A stretch of 6,208 bases of DNA from Treponema sp. (GTDB lineage: Bacteria > Spirochaetota > Spirochaetia > Treponematales > Breznakiellaceae), in assembly GCA_031255815.1 (NCBI GenBank), contig JAIRRU010000223.1, positions 1 through 6,208 on the forward strand, given 5' to 3'. The notes below the pieces were generated by a model. The model made no database searches. It was not told the origin of the DNA and worked only from the letters and a program-made list of their open reading frames with translations. Shown here piece after piece: positions 1 through 6,208 of the stretch. Each line of letters opens with the position of its first letter. The first letter of the stretch is position 1. The translations under genes were made by a program, and so were the position numbers.

Positions 1-2
1 TC

Positions 3-125
3 CTGGTTACCGGCACCCCGGAAAGTGTCGCGGAACACGATAAATCCTATACAGGTATCTACATCAGGGAAATGCTGAACCGGAACCGCCAGGGCAGGCG
101 GGGAAGGGCGTCCCGGCGCTCATGA
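3..125 (+). CDS. uvrA: UvrA, excinuclease ABC subunit A, C-terminal end (5' truncated by window)
   Basis: Reading from base 3 gives an uninterrupted 40-codon tail ending at TGA 123-125. It opens with LVTGTPESVAEHDKSYTG and continues IYIREML. This matches the extreme C-terminus of UvrA, where a G-T-P-E-x-V-A segment is followed by a S-x-T-x-x-(F/Y)-(L/I) stretch and a final -ML (E. coli UvrA ends in a similar way). UvrA is the cytoplasmic ABC-type ATPase dimer that, with UvrB, finds bulky DNA lesions for nucleotide excision repair. None of the ATPase or zinc-binding motifs lie inside the window. The last 15 or so residues after REML are a basic Arg/Asn/Gly-rich extension (six or more Arg) that probably lies beyond the conserved fold. 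The stop codon overlaps the start of the downstream lptD-like gene (ATGA). The identification rests on a short but characteristic segment. Confidence 0.85.
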   Translation: MVTGTPESVAEHDKSYTGIYIREMLNRNRQGRRGRASRRS

Positions 126-202
126 ACGGGATCGGAACTTTACCGAAAGCGGTACTTCTGCCCGCCCTGCTTTTCCTCCTCCTTTCCCCTTCCCTCTGGG
201 CG
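122..202 (+). other. Sec signal peptide of the LptD-like protein
   Basis: Codons 1-27 encode a short n-region with Lys9, a hydrophobic Val/Leu/Ala/Phe core (about residues 11-21) and a small-residue c-region ending L-W-A before Gly-Gly-Gly. This fits signal peptidase I cleavage after Ala27. There is no lipobox cysteine, so lipoprotein processing is not expected. The exact cleavage site is inferred. Confidence 0.8.
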
Positions 203-3200
203 GGAGGGGGGAAAGAGAAAGGGCGGCCCGAAAGCCCGCCCCTGGAGGCGCCCGCCGCGGACGACGCGGATCCGGGCGGGGACGCGGCAGGGGAAGGCGC
301 CGATACCGCTGCCGAAACTGACGATGCCGCCAATGCTGACACCGCAGCCGAAGCCGGCGATGCTGGCGACGGCGACGGTACCGCTGAGGCCGGGGACGCC
401 GGGGACGCCCCGGAGGGGGAAGGCGGGGAAGAAGGCGAAGCCGCCGCGGAGGAAGAGGCGCCGCCGGAGCTAAGCGCCGAGGAATCCCGCCTCGACCTGG
501 ACATTAAGACCAGCACCCTCGCGGAACTGGCCGCCTGGTGCCGGAGCCTGGGGCTTTCCGAGGGGGGGAGGAGGGAGGATCTGGCCGCCCGCCTCCGGGC
601 CTACTATACCCTGGATCGGATCCCCCCCGCCGAAGAGGAAGCCCACGAACGGATCATTGTCATCGAATCATCCCGAAGCACCGAATACTTCACCCTGGAA
701 ACAGTGGACGAAGATTACGCCCGCCTGCGGGGGGACGTGGTCGTAAACCTTAAAGACGGAGAGGCCTCCCACCGGATATCGGCCCAGGAAATTCTCTACA
801 ACCGTACCAGGAACATCATGACCGCCCGGGGAGGGGTAAAGTACGTCAAGGAAGAGGGGGAGACCATCGAAACCTTTTCCGGGGAAACCATAACGGTGGA
901 CCTGGACGACTGGGCAAGCGTATTTGCCGAGGGTATTTCGGAACGCTCCGTCCGGGAGGATGAAACCACCTACCGTTTTTCCGGCACGGTTATTTCCCGC
1001 AATGATCAGGAGGTAACGGTTCTCCGGGAAGCGGAAATCGCCAACGCGTCGAACCCCGAATCCTACTGGTCTCTAAACGCCGCAAAACTGTGGCTCCTGC
1101 CGGGCTCCGATTTCGCGGTTTTTAACGCGGTTCTTAAAGTTGGGGAAATTCCCGTTCTCTACATCCCCTTTTTCTATTACCCCGCCGACGAGGTGGTATT
1201 CCACCCGGTTATCGGCTACCGTTCCCGGGAAGGCAGTTTTGCGCAGACCACCACGTATATCATTGGCCGCCCCCGGGTTGCCGAGGGATCGGGCAATTCC
1301 TTCTCCCGGATCCTGGGAAACGGCCCGGATATGGAAAAAACCCGGCAGGGGATCTTCCTGCGCAGCACGGGCAAAAGACGCAGGGATGAAAACGAGATAA
1401 GCCTGAAGGCCATGATCGATGTCTACGCCAACCTGGGGCTCTATCTCGGAACCGAGTTTTCCATGCCCCGGCGGGGGATATTCGGCGCCACCGATCTTTC
1501 CGCCGGTTTCGGGATAACCAGGGACATCAGAAAGGCCAGCGATACTTTCTACACCCCCTTTGTCCGGTATGACGGCACCAGCGACTGGAACAGCTCCCGC
1601 TTTTTCTCCCAGGATCTTCCCCTCCGCTACCGCTTTAACATGACCGGATCCCTCAGCGGCGGAAACGGCTCCTTCGACTGGGCCGTCCCTTACTACGCCG
1701 ATCCCTTTGTGAACAGGGATTTTCTGAACCGCTCGGAAGAAATGGACTGGATCAACATGGTGCAGCAGGGGATGAACGTGGATGAGTCGGCCTCGCAAAA
1801 CGATCCCCAGATGCTGGGTTCCTATGAATGGCGGATCAACGGCTCCCTGAGCCCCCAGCTCCCCGCCCTTGCCCCCTATCTGTCCAGTTTTTCCGTGTCC
1901 AGTTTCTCCAGCACCGTTTCTTTTGAAACCAGAAATTCGACAAAATACGGTAACCTGAAAAACGACTATTCCCCGAACCGGCAGTTCTTCTTTCCCAATA
2001 AACTGACCCTCTATTCTATAAGCCTGGCCATAGCCGGCACCCCCTTTACCCTGGGGGAAAGGGCCTACAGCGCCCGGCCCGGGAACCCGCCCGGGAAGGA
2101 GGAAGATCCCCTGGCGGGTATCGGTGAAGCCCGGGCGCCCTGGGCAAAGGCCGGGGACAGGGATTCCGGATCCGCCGAGCCCGACCCGCTGCGCCCCCCC
2201 GTTTTAAGCCAGCGCTTCGACATACGCCGTAACGGGGGCCCCCAGTTCAGCATTGATTACCGCCTCAACCCTTCCAGCGTTTCGGAACTCCAGTTCCGTT
2301 CCAGCCAGGAAAACTGGAAAGAAGCGGAGGACATTGACTGGAACGAGGTTTCCTCCGTGCTTTCCACCGTCCGGGGGGACGCCAGCCTGGGCTTCAACCT
2401 GAACCACCCGAACGGGGGCATGTTTACCAACGGCTTCCGGTTCACCACGACCGGTTCCTGGCAGGATTTCAGCTACGCGGACAGGGAAGCGGAGGAATTC
2501 ACCCTCCTGGGCAACCCGGATCCCGGCAAAATCCGGAACGCCCGCCTCCAGGCTTTCAACGCCACCTACTTCAACACAAACTACGAGTTTTCCTCCACCT
2601 TCCGGCCCCTGTACCGCAACGCCGTATGGGGGAACTCAAGCCTCCAGTACTCCTTCCGGGGGCTCCTGGCAAAATCGGTCTTCGATCCCAACTCCATCAG
2701 CGCGAACGCGGCGGATGTCTGGGAAGAAAGCCCCAGCTTCGACATTGAGTACGGGGCCTGGGACAAGGATTACCTTGATTCCCACGCTTTCGTCACCAAT
2801 ATCGCCGCCAACGTGATGGACAAAGTCCAGACTTTTACCTTTACCGCGGATCTCCCCCCCCGGGAGGCGGCTATTGAGGGGAACTCCACCCTGCGCGTGT
2901 GGATCAGCGAGACCAACGCCCGCATGAGGCTGTTTAACCCCGCCCAGCCGGAAACCCGGAAGCCCGAACCCTTCTACCTTACCGAAACCCTCCGTTTCGG
3001 GAACTACGGTTCCTTCCAGCAGTACATGGTGCTGGATACGGAAAAGAAGGAGTACAGCACCCTGACCACGAATCTTTCCCTGCTGGGTTTTTCCGTGGCC
3101 TATACGGCGGTCAGGATGATCCCCTACCGCTTCAACTACCAGGGTTCAGTAGATCCCGCCATGGCCGACGGCTGGGTGCAGAAAGCGGAGGAGGAAAGCC

Positions 3201-3766
3201 TCCAGCACCGGGATCTGGTTTTCGGCTACCGGAGGACTGCCAGAAGAACCTCCTTCTGGGAAGACCGCCTCTCCTTCTCCTTTAACGTCAATACCAGCAT
3301 GACCTTCGATCTCCAGCGCTACACCTACTCCCGGCTGAATTTTTCCAGCGGCCTGACCCTGGGGATCAGTAAATTTCTGGATCTTTCCTTTTCCGTTACA
3401 TCGGAAAACACCTACCTGTACCGGTACTTCCGGGATATGCCCGGATTCGAGCTTCCCATTGAACTGCCCGAGGGGGAACAGAACAACTTCTTCCTGGATC
3501 TGATGAATTCGTTCCGCTTCGACGATGAGGAAAAGCGGAAAAGTTCGGGTTTTAAGCTGAAATCCTTCGGCATCAACGCGGTACACCACCTGGGAGACTG
3601 GGACGCCACCCTGGGTATCGCCCTTTCCCAGGCCCTCGAAAGGCCCAGCACCGGGAACCCCTACTACAAATTCAATACCGAAATCTCCTTTGTGGTTAGA
3701 TGGATACCCATAAGCGAGGTTAAAACCGAGCTGAGGTACGAACAGGACGAGTGGAAGGTAAAGTAA
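122..3766 (+). CDS. lptD: LptD/OstA-family outer membrane assembly protein with acidic linker and SAP-like module
   Basis: This 1214-residue exported protein is much longer than E. coli LptD (784 residues). Domains in order: a signal peptide (residues 1-27, Lys9, Leu-rich core, S-L-W-A cleavage context); an acidic Ala/Asp/Glu/Gly linker (about 28-120); a SAP-like helical motif (131-162); an OstA-type beta domain (about 178-300); the family signature EIPVLYIPFFYYP (342-354); then about 800 residues of alternating aromatic/polar strands expected to form the LptD beta-barrel. In Gram-negatives LptD with LptE inserts LPS into the outer leaflet. Many treponemes lack LPS, so the cargo here may be another glycolipid (inference). 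Cys140 is the only cysteine, so the inter-domain disulfides of E. coli LptD cannot form. The C-terminus ends Trp-Lys-Val-Lys, not the usual terminal aromatic. A Pro/Gly/charged insert (650-697) interrupts the barrel. The ATG overlaps the uvrA stop; a purine-rich GGGGAAGGG at 100-108 is a distant (13 nt) possible ribosome site. This start gives a well-formed signal peptide, which supports it. Confidence 0.85.
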   Translation: MNGIGTLPKAVLLPALLFLLLSPSLWAGGGKEKGRPESPPLEAPAADDADPGGDAAGEGADTAAETDDAANADTAAEAGDAGDGDGTAEAGDAGDAPEGEGGEEGEAAAEEEAPPELSAEESRLDLDIKTSTLAELAAWCRSLGLSEGGRREDLAARLRAYYTLDRIPPAEEEAHERIIVIESSRSTEYFTLETVDEDYARLRGDVVVNLKDGEASHRISAQEILYNRTRNIMTARGGVKYVKEEGETIETFSGETITVDLDDWASVFAEGISERSVREDETTYRFSGTVISRNDQEVTVLREAEIANASNPESYWSLNAAKLWLLPGSDFAVFNAVLKVGEIPVLYIPFFYYPADEVVFHPVIGYRSREGSFAQTTTYIIGRPRVAEGSGNSFSRILGNGPDMEKTRQGIFLRSTGKRRRDENEISLKAMIDVYANLGLYLGTEFSMPRRGIFGATDLSAGFGITRDIRKASDTFYTPFVRYDGTSDWNSSRFFSQDLPLRYRFNMTGSLSGGNGSFDWAVPYYADPFVNRDFLNRSEEMDWINMVQQGMNVDESASQNDPQMLGSYEWRINGSLSPQLPALAPYLSSFSVSSFSSTVSFETRNSTKYGNLKNDYSPNRQFFFPNKLTLYSISLAIAGTPFTLGERAYSARPGNPPGKEEDPLAGIGEARAPWAKAGDRDSGSAEPDPLRPPVLSQRFDIRRNGGPQFSIDYRLNPSSVSELQFRSSQENWKEAEDIDWNEVSSVLSTVRGDASLGFNLNHPNGGMFTNGFRFTTTGSWQDFSYADREAEEFTLLGNPDPGKIRNARLQAFNATYFNTNYEFSSTFRPLYRNAVWGNSSLQYSFRGLLAKSVFDPNSISANAADVWEESPSFDIEYGAWDKDYLDSHAFVTNIAANVMDKVQTFTFTADLPPREAAIEGNSTLRVWISETNARMRLFNPAQPETRKPEPFYLTETLRFGNYGSFQQYMVLDTEKKEYSTLTTNLSLLGFSVAYTAVRMIPYRFNYQGSVDPAMADGWVQKAEEESLQHRDLVFGYRRTARRTSFWEDRLSFSFNVNTSMTFDLQRYTYSRLNFSSGLTLGISKFLDLSFSVTSENTYLYRYFRDMPGFELPIELPEGEQNNFFLDLMNSFRFDDEEKRKSSGFKLKSFGINAVHHLGDWDATLGIALSQALERPSTGNPYYKFNTEISFVVRWIPISEVKTELRYEQDEWKVK
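305..406 (+). repeat. Imperfect in-frame tandem repeat in the acidic linker of lptD
   Basis: Three adjacent, diverged units of about 12-13 codons each begin Thr-Ala-(Ala)-Glu: residues 62-73 (TAAETDDAANAD), 74-86 (TAAEAGDAGDGDG) and 87-95 onward (TAEAGDAGD). All share a T-A-A-E / G-D-A-G-D pattern. They sit in the middle of a low-complexity acidic tract (about residues 42-113, bases 245-460) made almost entirely of Ala, Asp, Glu and Gly. The copies differ at many synonymous and non-synonymous sites, so this is an old or slowly drifting duplication, not a fresh slippage tract. Confidence 0.7.
512..607 (+). other. SAP-like motif in the periplasmic N-terminus of the LptD homologue
   Basis: Residues 131-162 read S-T-L-A-E-L-A-A-W-C-R-S-L-G-L-S, then E-G-G-R-R-E-D-L-A-A-R-L-R-A-Y-Y. 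This follows the SAP helix-extension-helix pattern: spaced leucines in helix 1 (L133, L136), a central L-G-L-S turn (143-146), a Gly-basic pair (G149, R150/R151), then E-x-L-x-x-R-L (152-158) and a closing aromatic/hydrophobic position. SAP motifs are best known as DNA/RNA-binding modules, but this one follows a signal peptide and so should be periplasmic. It lies between the acidic linker and the OstA domain. The match is by eye only; a non-nucleic-acid role of the same small fold is equally possible. Confidence 0.6.
653..1021 (+). other. OstA/LptA-like periplasmic beta domain of the LptD homologue
   Basis: Residues about 178-300 are rich in short beta strands. They show the recurrent OstA pattern: a 'G-D-V-V-V' strand (204-208), 'I-S-A-Q-E-I-L-Y-N' (219-227), then 'A-R-G-G-V-K-Y' (235-241) and a second 'F-S-G-E-T-I-T-V-D' segment (252-260). 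In the LptA/LptC/LptD family this jellyroll accepts lipid from the periplasmic bridge. Boundaries are approximate. Confidence 0.7.
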
Positions 3767-3780
3767 AGAACCGCGCGTGA

Positions 3781-3809
3781 TTGACAGGCAAAACCGGGGG
3801 TTATAGACT
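3781..3809 (+). promoter_or_regulatory. Candidate sigma-70-type promoter for phoH
   Basis: In the 63-bp gap between lptD and phoH there is a perfect -35 hexamer TTGACA (3781-3786). After 17 bp comes TAGACT (3804-3809), a 4/6 match to TATAAT. An alternative -10, TATAGA (3802-3807), also matches at 4/6 but with a 15-bp spacer. The region just downstream is AT-rich (seven T at 3809-3815), unlike the GC-rich surroundings. The expected transcript start near 3815-3817 would leave a leader of about 14 nt before the TTG start. Prediction by pattern only. Confidence 0.45.
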
Positions 3810-3817
3810 TTTTTTCT

Positions 3818-3823
3818 AGAGGG
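3818..3823 (+). promoter_or_regulatory. Ribosome binding site of phoH
   Basis: AGAGGG lies 6 nt upstream of the TTG at 3830, a normal Shine-Dalgarno distance. It helps decide the start: the reading frame has a stop at 3782-3784 and no ATG or GTG between that stop and the TTG. A second purine block, GGAGG at 3832-3836, lies just inside the gene, but only ATA or ATT codons follow it in frame at usable distance, so I prefer the TTG. Confidence 0.6.
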
Positions 3824-3829
3824 TTTTAT

Positions 3830-4801
3830 TTGGAGGATAGCATAACCATTGTACTGGATAACCGGGAGCTGTTGTGCGGGGTATGCGGCGCCAACGACGG
3901 GAACCTCAGGCTTATCGAAGGCTCTTTGGGGGGGCGCGTCTCCGCCCGGGGGAACGAGATCCGGCTGGAAGGGGCCGGAGAAGAGGGGGTCAGGCGTTTC
4001 AAGGGCATGATGGACAAGCTTATTGCCGCGGTTAAGGAGGGGGACGACCCTTCCCCCGAGTATGTCAAAGCCCTGACGGGGGAGGAAAGTTCCAGTCCGG
4101 CGGAACAGGCTTCCGATCCGGCGGGCGGTATGGCCGAAGCGATGATACGGATCCCCCAGGGCTTTAACCGGGTGTTTCCCCGGAGCCGCAACCAGGCGGC
4201 CTATGTTATGGGAATGCGTTCCCACGATATCAGTTTCGGCATCGGGCCGGCGGGAACCGGAAAGACTTTCCTGGCCATAGCCGAATCCCTCAGGCTGGTG
4301 CTTTCCAAGAAGATGCGGAAACTGGTGCTAACCCGCCCGGTGGTGGAGGCGGGGGAAAACCTGGGCTTTCTCCCCGGCGACCTGGCCCAGAAGATAAGCC
4401 CCTACCTCAGGCCCCTCTACGACGCCATGGAGTCCCTGGTGCCCTTTGAGACGATCCGCCGGATGGAAGAGACCAGGGTCATCGAGATAGCCCCCCTGGC
4501 CTATATGCGGGGGCGGAGCCTGAACGACTGCGTCGTGGTGCTGGACGAAGCCCAGAATACCACGAAAGAACAGATGAAGATGTTTTTAACCAGAATCGGC
4601 CAGGGCGCCCGGGCGGTGGTTACCGGGGACATAACCCAGATCGACCTGCCCCGCCGGATCGATTCGGGGCTCCTCCACGCGGCGTCCGTGCTTTCCGGGG
4701 TGGAGGGCATCCATTTCAGTTTCCTCCATACTGCCGATGTGGTGCGGAACCCCCTGGTTAAAAAGATCATCGAGGCCTATGAACACGAAACCGAATCCTG
4801 A
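3830..4801 (+). CDS. phoH: PhoH-like (YbeZ-type) P-loop ATPase
   Basis: This 323-residue cytoplasmic protein is of normal length for the PhoH/YbeZ family. The N-terminus (about 5-70) resembles the family's KH-like region, with V-L-D-N-R-E-L-L, N-L-R-L-I-E and A-R-G-N-E-I segments. After a variable acidic/Ser/Pro linker (about 71-105) comes the ATPase core: Walker A GPAGTGKT (139-146, Lys145), the conserved V-L-T-R-P-V-V-E-A-G-E (166-176), P-L-A-Y-M-R-G-R (222-229), Walker B VVVLDEAQN (235-243), T-G-D (265-267) and the C-terminal D-V-V-R-N-P-L-V (303-310). All key residues appear intact. PhoH proteins are linked genetically to the YbeY RNase and to RNA/ribosome processing; a helicase or RNA-remodelling role is proposed but not fully settled. 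The start is a TTG; the next in-frame ATG is near codon 60 and would remove the N-terminal domain. The 3' end overlaps the downstream pgpH-like gene by 23 bp, implying cotranscription. A candidate promoter lies directly upstream. Confidence 0.93.
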   Translation: MEDSITIVLDNRELLCGVCGANDGNLRLIEGSLGGRVSARGNEIRLEGAGEEGVRRFKGMMDKLIAAVKEGDDPSPEYVKALTGEESSSPAEQASDPAGGMAEAMIRIPQGFNRVFPRSRNQAAYVMGMRSHDISFGIGPAGTGKTFLAIAESLRLVLSKKMRKLVLTRPVVEAGENLGFLPGDLAQKISPYLRPLYDAMESLVPFETIRRMEETRVIEIAPLAYMRGRSLNDCVVVLDEAQNTTKEQMKMFLTRIGQGARAVVTGDITQIDLPRRIDSGLLHAASVLSGVEGIHFSFLHTADVVRNPLVKKIIEAYEHETES

Positions 4802-6208
4802 AAAGTCAGCGATAAACAAGGCCTGGGCCGCCTTAAAGGCCCTCCTCCAGCCCTTCCATTTCCGCCCTGTCCCCGGGCTGGTCAGTTCCCTAACCTTCGT
4901 CCTGATCTGTCTGAGCAGCCTGGGAAACATGAAAGGCAGGGGGGGCGGGGATTTCCGGAATTTTGAGATCGGCCAGGTGGCCGACCGGGATGTGCTGGCG
5001 GAGGATAACGTTTCCTATGTGGACGAGGACGCCACGGAACTCCGTATCAGCGCCCAGGAACGGCTGGTTCCCGCGGTGTTCCGCTTTTCTCCCGCCGTGC
5101 AGGGCAGCGTCATAGCCGCCTGGAAGGACTTTGCCGGCTTTACCGGGGCCCTCTTTAGCGAGGGCGTCTCCGCCGAGGCTTTCAAGCTGAGGATACAGGC
5201 GGAATACCCGGCCATGTTCCCCAATCACACGCTGGACACCTACTACGCCGATCCCGAGCGGGAGAGTTACAGCGAACAGGGCGCCGGGATTCTGGAGGAT
5301 ATTCTGGAACGGGGGGTCTTTTCCCTGCCTCACGAGGGGCTTGAGCAGTACAACCCGGACGTGGCGGAACTTCTGACCGAGAACAATTCCCATAACGAGT
5401 GGGAACGGATCTCCTACCAGAACATCCTTACCCGGGAGAACCTGAGCGCCGCGGTAGAGGCGGGCGCGGTGAATTTTTCCGGCCGTTCGGCCTTTAACCG
5501 GGTCGCGGCGGATCTGCTCTACCCCTTTATCCGGGAGAACGTGTTTTTCTCCCCCGCCGATACCCTGCAGCAGGTGGCCGAGGCCCGGGCCCAGGTGGAG
5601 CCGGTAGTCAAACAGATAGAGAAAGGGAAACGGGTCATTAAAAAGGGCTTTGTCATTACCGACGAAAATATGCGGGAACTGCGGGCCCTGAACTTGAACA
5701 ATACCGGCCGGGATCCCCGGGATGTTATAAGCGTGATCCTCCTCCTGTTCCTGGTTTTTATCATGCTGGCCTACCTTTCGGGGGAACCGATGCTGGGGCG
5801 CAAGCTTTCGGATCAGGAAATTTACCTCCTCTCCGCCCTGGCGGCCCTGTATTTTACCGGGATAGCGCTGCTTAAGAATGCGGCCGTCGGGGCGGAGTAC
5901 CTCCCCCTCTCGGTGGTGCTGCCCGGCGCCCTCCTGGTCATGCTGCCCGCCATCCTCGTGGCCCCCAGGCTGGCCCTGGTTTTCGCCATTGCCCTTCCCC
6001 TGGGCGCTTTTATCGCCGGGTTTTTCGATTCCTGGGCCTTTCTGTTCGCCCTTGTTTCCGGCGCGGTGGCCTCCCGCTCCCTGGAGAGGGCCCAAAAGCG
6101 GATGGATCTGGTTAAAGCGGGGCTCCTGATTGCCGGGGTGAACAGCGTGGCCATGTTCGCCATCCTCCTGGCCCGCCACGCGGGGCCCGGGGCCTACCCC
6201 AGCCTGAT
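4779..6208 (+). CDS. pgpH: PgpH/YqfF-type 7TM-HD protein, probable c-di-AMP phosphodiesterase (3' truncated by window)
   Basis: An open frame of 476 codons runs from ATG 4779 past the window end with no stop. A cytoplasmic N-terminus (1-30) leads into TM1 (about 33-49). A large extracytoplasmic region follows (about 50-313), of the 7TMR-HDED type, ending in the typical G-K-R-V-I-K-K-G-F-V-I-T-D-E-N segment (283-297) and L-R-A-L-N-L. Then come hydrophobic segments near 314-333, 347-366, 375-394, 398-415, 417-432 and 447-465, giving about seven with TM1. The C-terminal HD domain, which holds the metal-binding catalytic residues, lies beyond the window, so activity cannot be judged here. Characterised relatives (PgpH of Listeria) hydrolyse cyclic-di-AMP. 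The gene order phoH then 7TM-HD is widely conserved and is often followed by ybeY. The ATG lies inside the end of phoH; only a close GAGG (4772-4775, 3 nt spacing) precedes it, so translation is probably coupled to phoH. A start after TM1 (ATG 4929) would lose the first membrane segment and is unlikely. Confidence 0.88.
   Translation, partial: MNTKPNPEKSAINKAWAALKALLQPFHFRPVPGLVSSLTFVLICLSSLGNMKGRGGGDFRNFEIGQVADRDVLAEDNVSYVDEDATELRISAQERLVPAVFRFSPAVQGSVIAAWKDFAGFTGALFSEGVSAEAFKLRIQAEYPAMFPNHTLDTYYADPERESYSEQGAGILEDILERGVFSLPHEGLEQYNPDVAELLTENNSHNEWERISYQNILTRENLSAAVEAGAVNFSGRSAFNRVAADLLYPFIRENVFFSPADTLQQVAEARAQVEPVVKQIEKGKRVIKKGFVITDENMRELRALNLNNTGRDPRDVISVILLLFLVFIMLAYLSGEPMLGRKLSDQEIYLLSALAALYFTGIALLKNAAVGAEYLPLSVVLPGALLVMLPAILVAPRLALVFAIALPLGAFIAGFFDSWAFLFALVSGAVASRSLERAQKRMDLVKAGLLIAGVNSVAMFAILLARHAGPGAYPSL

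Noticed and set aside
64..516. Minus-strand Ser/Ala/Pro-rich frame over the uvrA-lptD junction
   Set aside because: Its low-complexity product is simply the complement of the Ala/Asp/Gly repeat tract in the LptD linker.
1073..1798. Minus-strand 241-codon frame within lptD
   Set aside because: A composition-driven shadow of the LptD frame; no family motif and no ribosome site seen.
3793..3815. Possible terminator: AACC-GGG-GGTT mini-hairpin followed by a T run
   Set aside because: The stem is only 4 bp with a 3-nt loop, and the T tract starts several bases after the stem. The same bases are better explained as promoter spacer and -10 region.
3146..4225. Minus-strand open frame of 359 codons spanning the lptD end, the gap and the phoH start
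   Set aside because: It is antisense to two well-supported genes, its product resembles no family, and it crosses the promoter-like gap without signals of its own.
4890..6179. Long (429-codon) open frame on the minus strand opposite the pgpH-like gene
   Set aside because: It is antisense to a clear 7TM-HD family protein, its translation is Gly/Gln/His/Pro-rich with no recognisable domain, and such shadow frames are common in GC-rich DNA.

Overview
The window looks like part of a high-GC (roughly 60% by eye) spirochete chromosome, most likely from the Treponema group or a close relative. Three things point that way: a uvrA tail directly overlapping a very large LptD/OstA-type outer membrane protein, an order I recall from Treponema pallidum (TP0514-TP0515, from memory); the divergent character of that LptD; and a phoH gene followed by a 7TM-HD (PgpH/YqfF) gene. 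No search was possible, so the taxonomic call is inference.

Layout, all on the + strand and almost wall-to-wall coding: (1) 3-125, the last 40 codons of uvrA (nucleotide excision repair). (2) 122-3766, a 1214-residue LptD-like outer membrane assembly protein that starts inside the uvrA stop (ATGA overlap). It has a signal peptide, a long acidic Ala/Asp/Glu/Gly linker, an unexpected SAP-like helix-turn-helix-sized module, an OstA-type periplasmic domain and a large C-terminal beta-barrel. (3) 3767-3829, the only intergenic gap (63 bp), with a plausible sigma-70-type promoter and a Shine-Dalgarno sequence. (4) 3830-4801, phoH (PhoH-like/YbeZ-type P-loop ATPase) from a TTG start. (5) 4779-6208 and beyond, a PgpH-type 7TM-HD protein, overlapping phoH by 23 bp and cut by the window edge inside its membrane domain, before the catalytic HD domain.

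Functionally there are two blocks. The uvrA-lptD pair joins DNA repair and outer membrane biogenesis by translational overlap, with no obvious shared pathway. The phoH-pgpH pair is the start of a widely conserved cluster (phoH, 7TM-HD phosphodiesterase, often followed by ybeY) linked to RNA/ribosome maturation and cyclic-di-AMP turnover. The promoter-like element in the gap suggests that the second block can be transcribed separately.

I see no tRNA or rRNA gene, mobile element, CRISPR array or convincing terminator. The most unusual feature is the N-terminal architecture of the LptD homologue: a SAP-like motif, normally associated with nucleic-acid binding, in a protein predicted to be exported to the periplasm and outer membrane.
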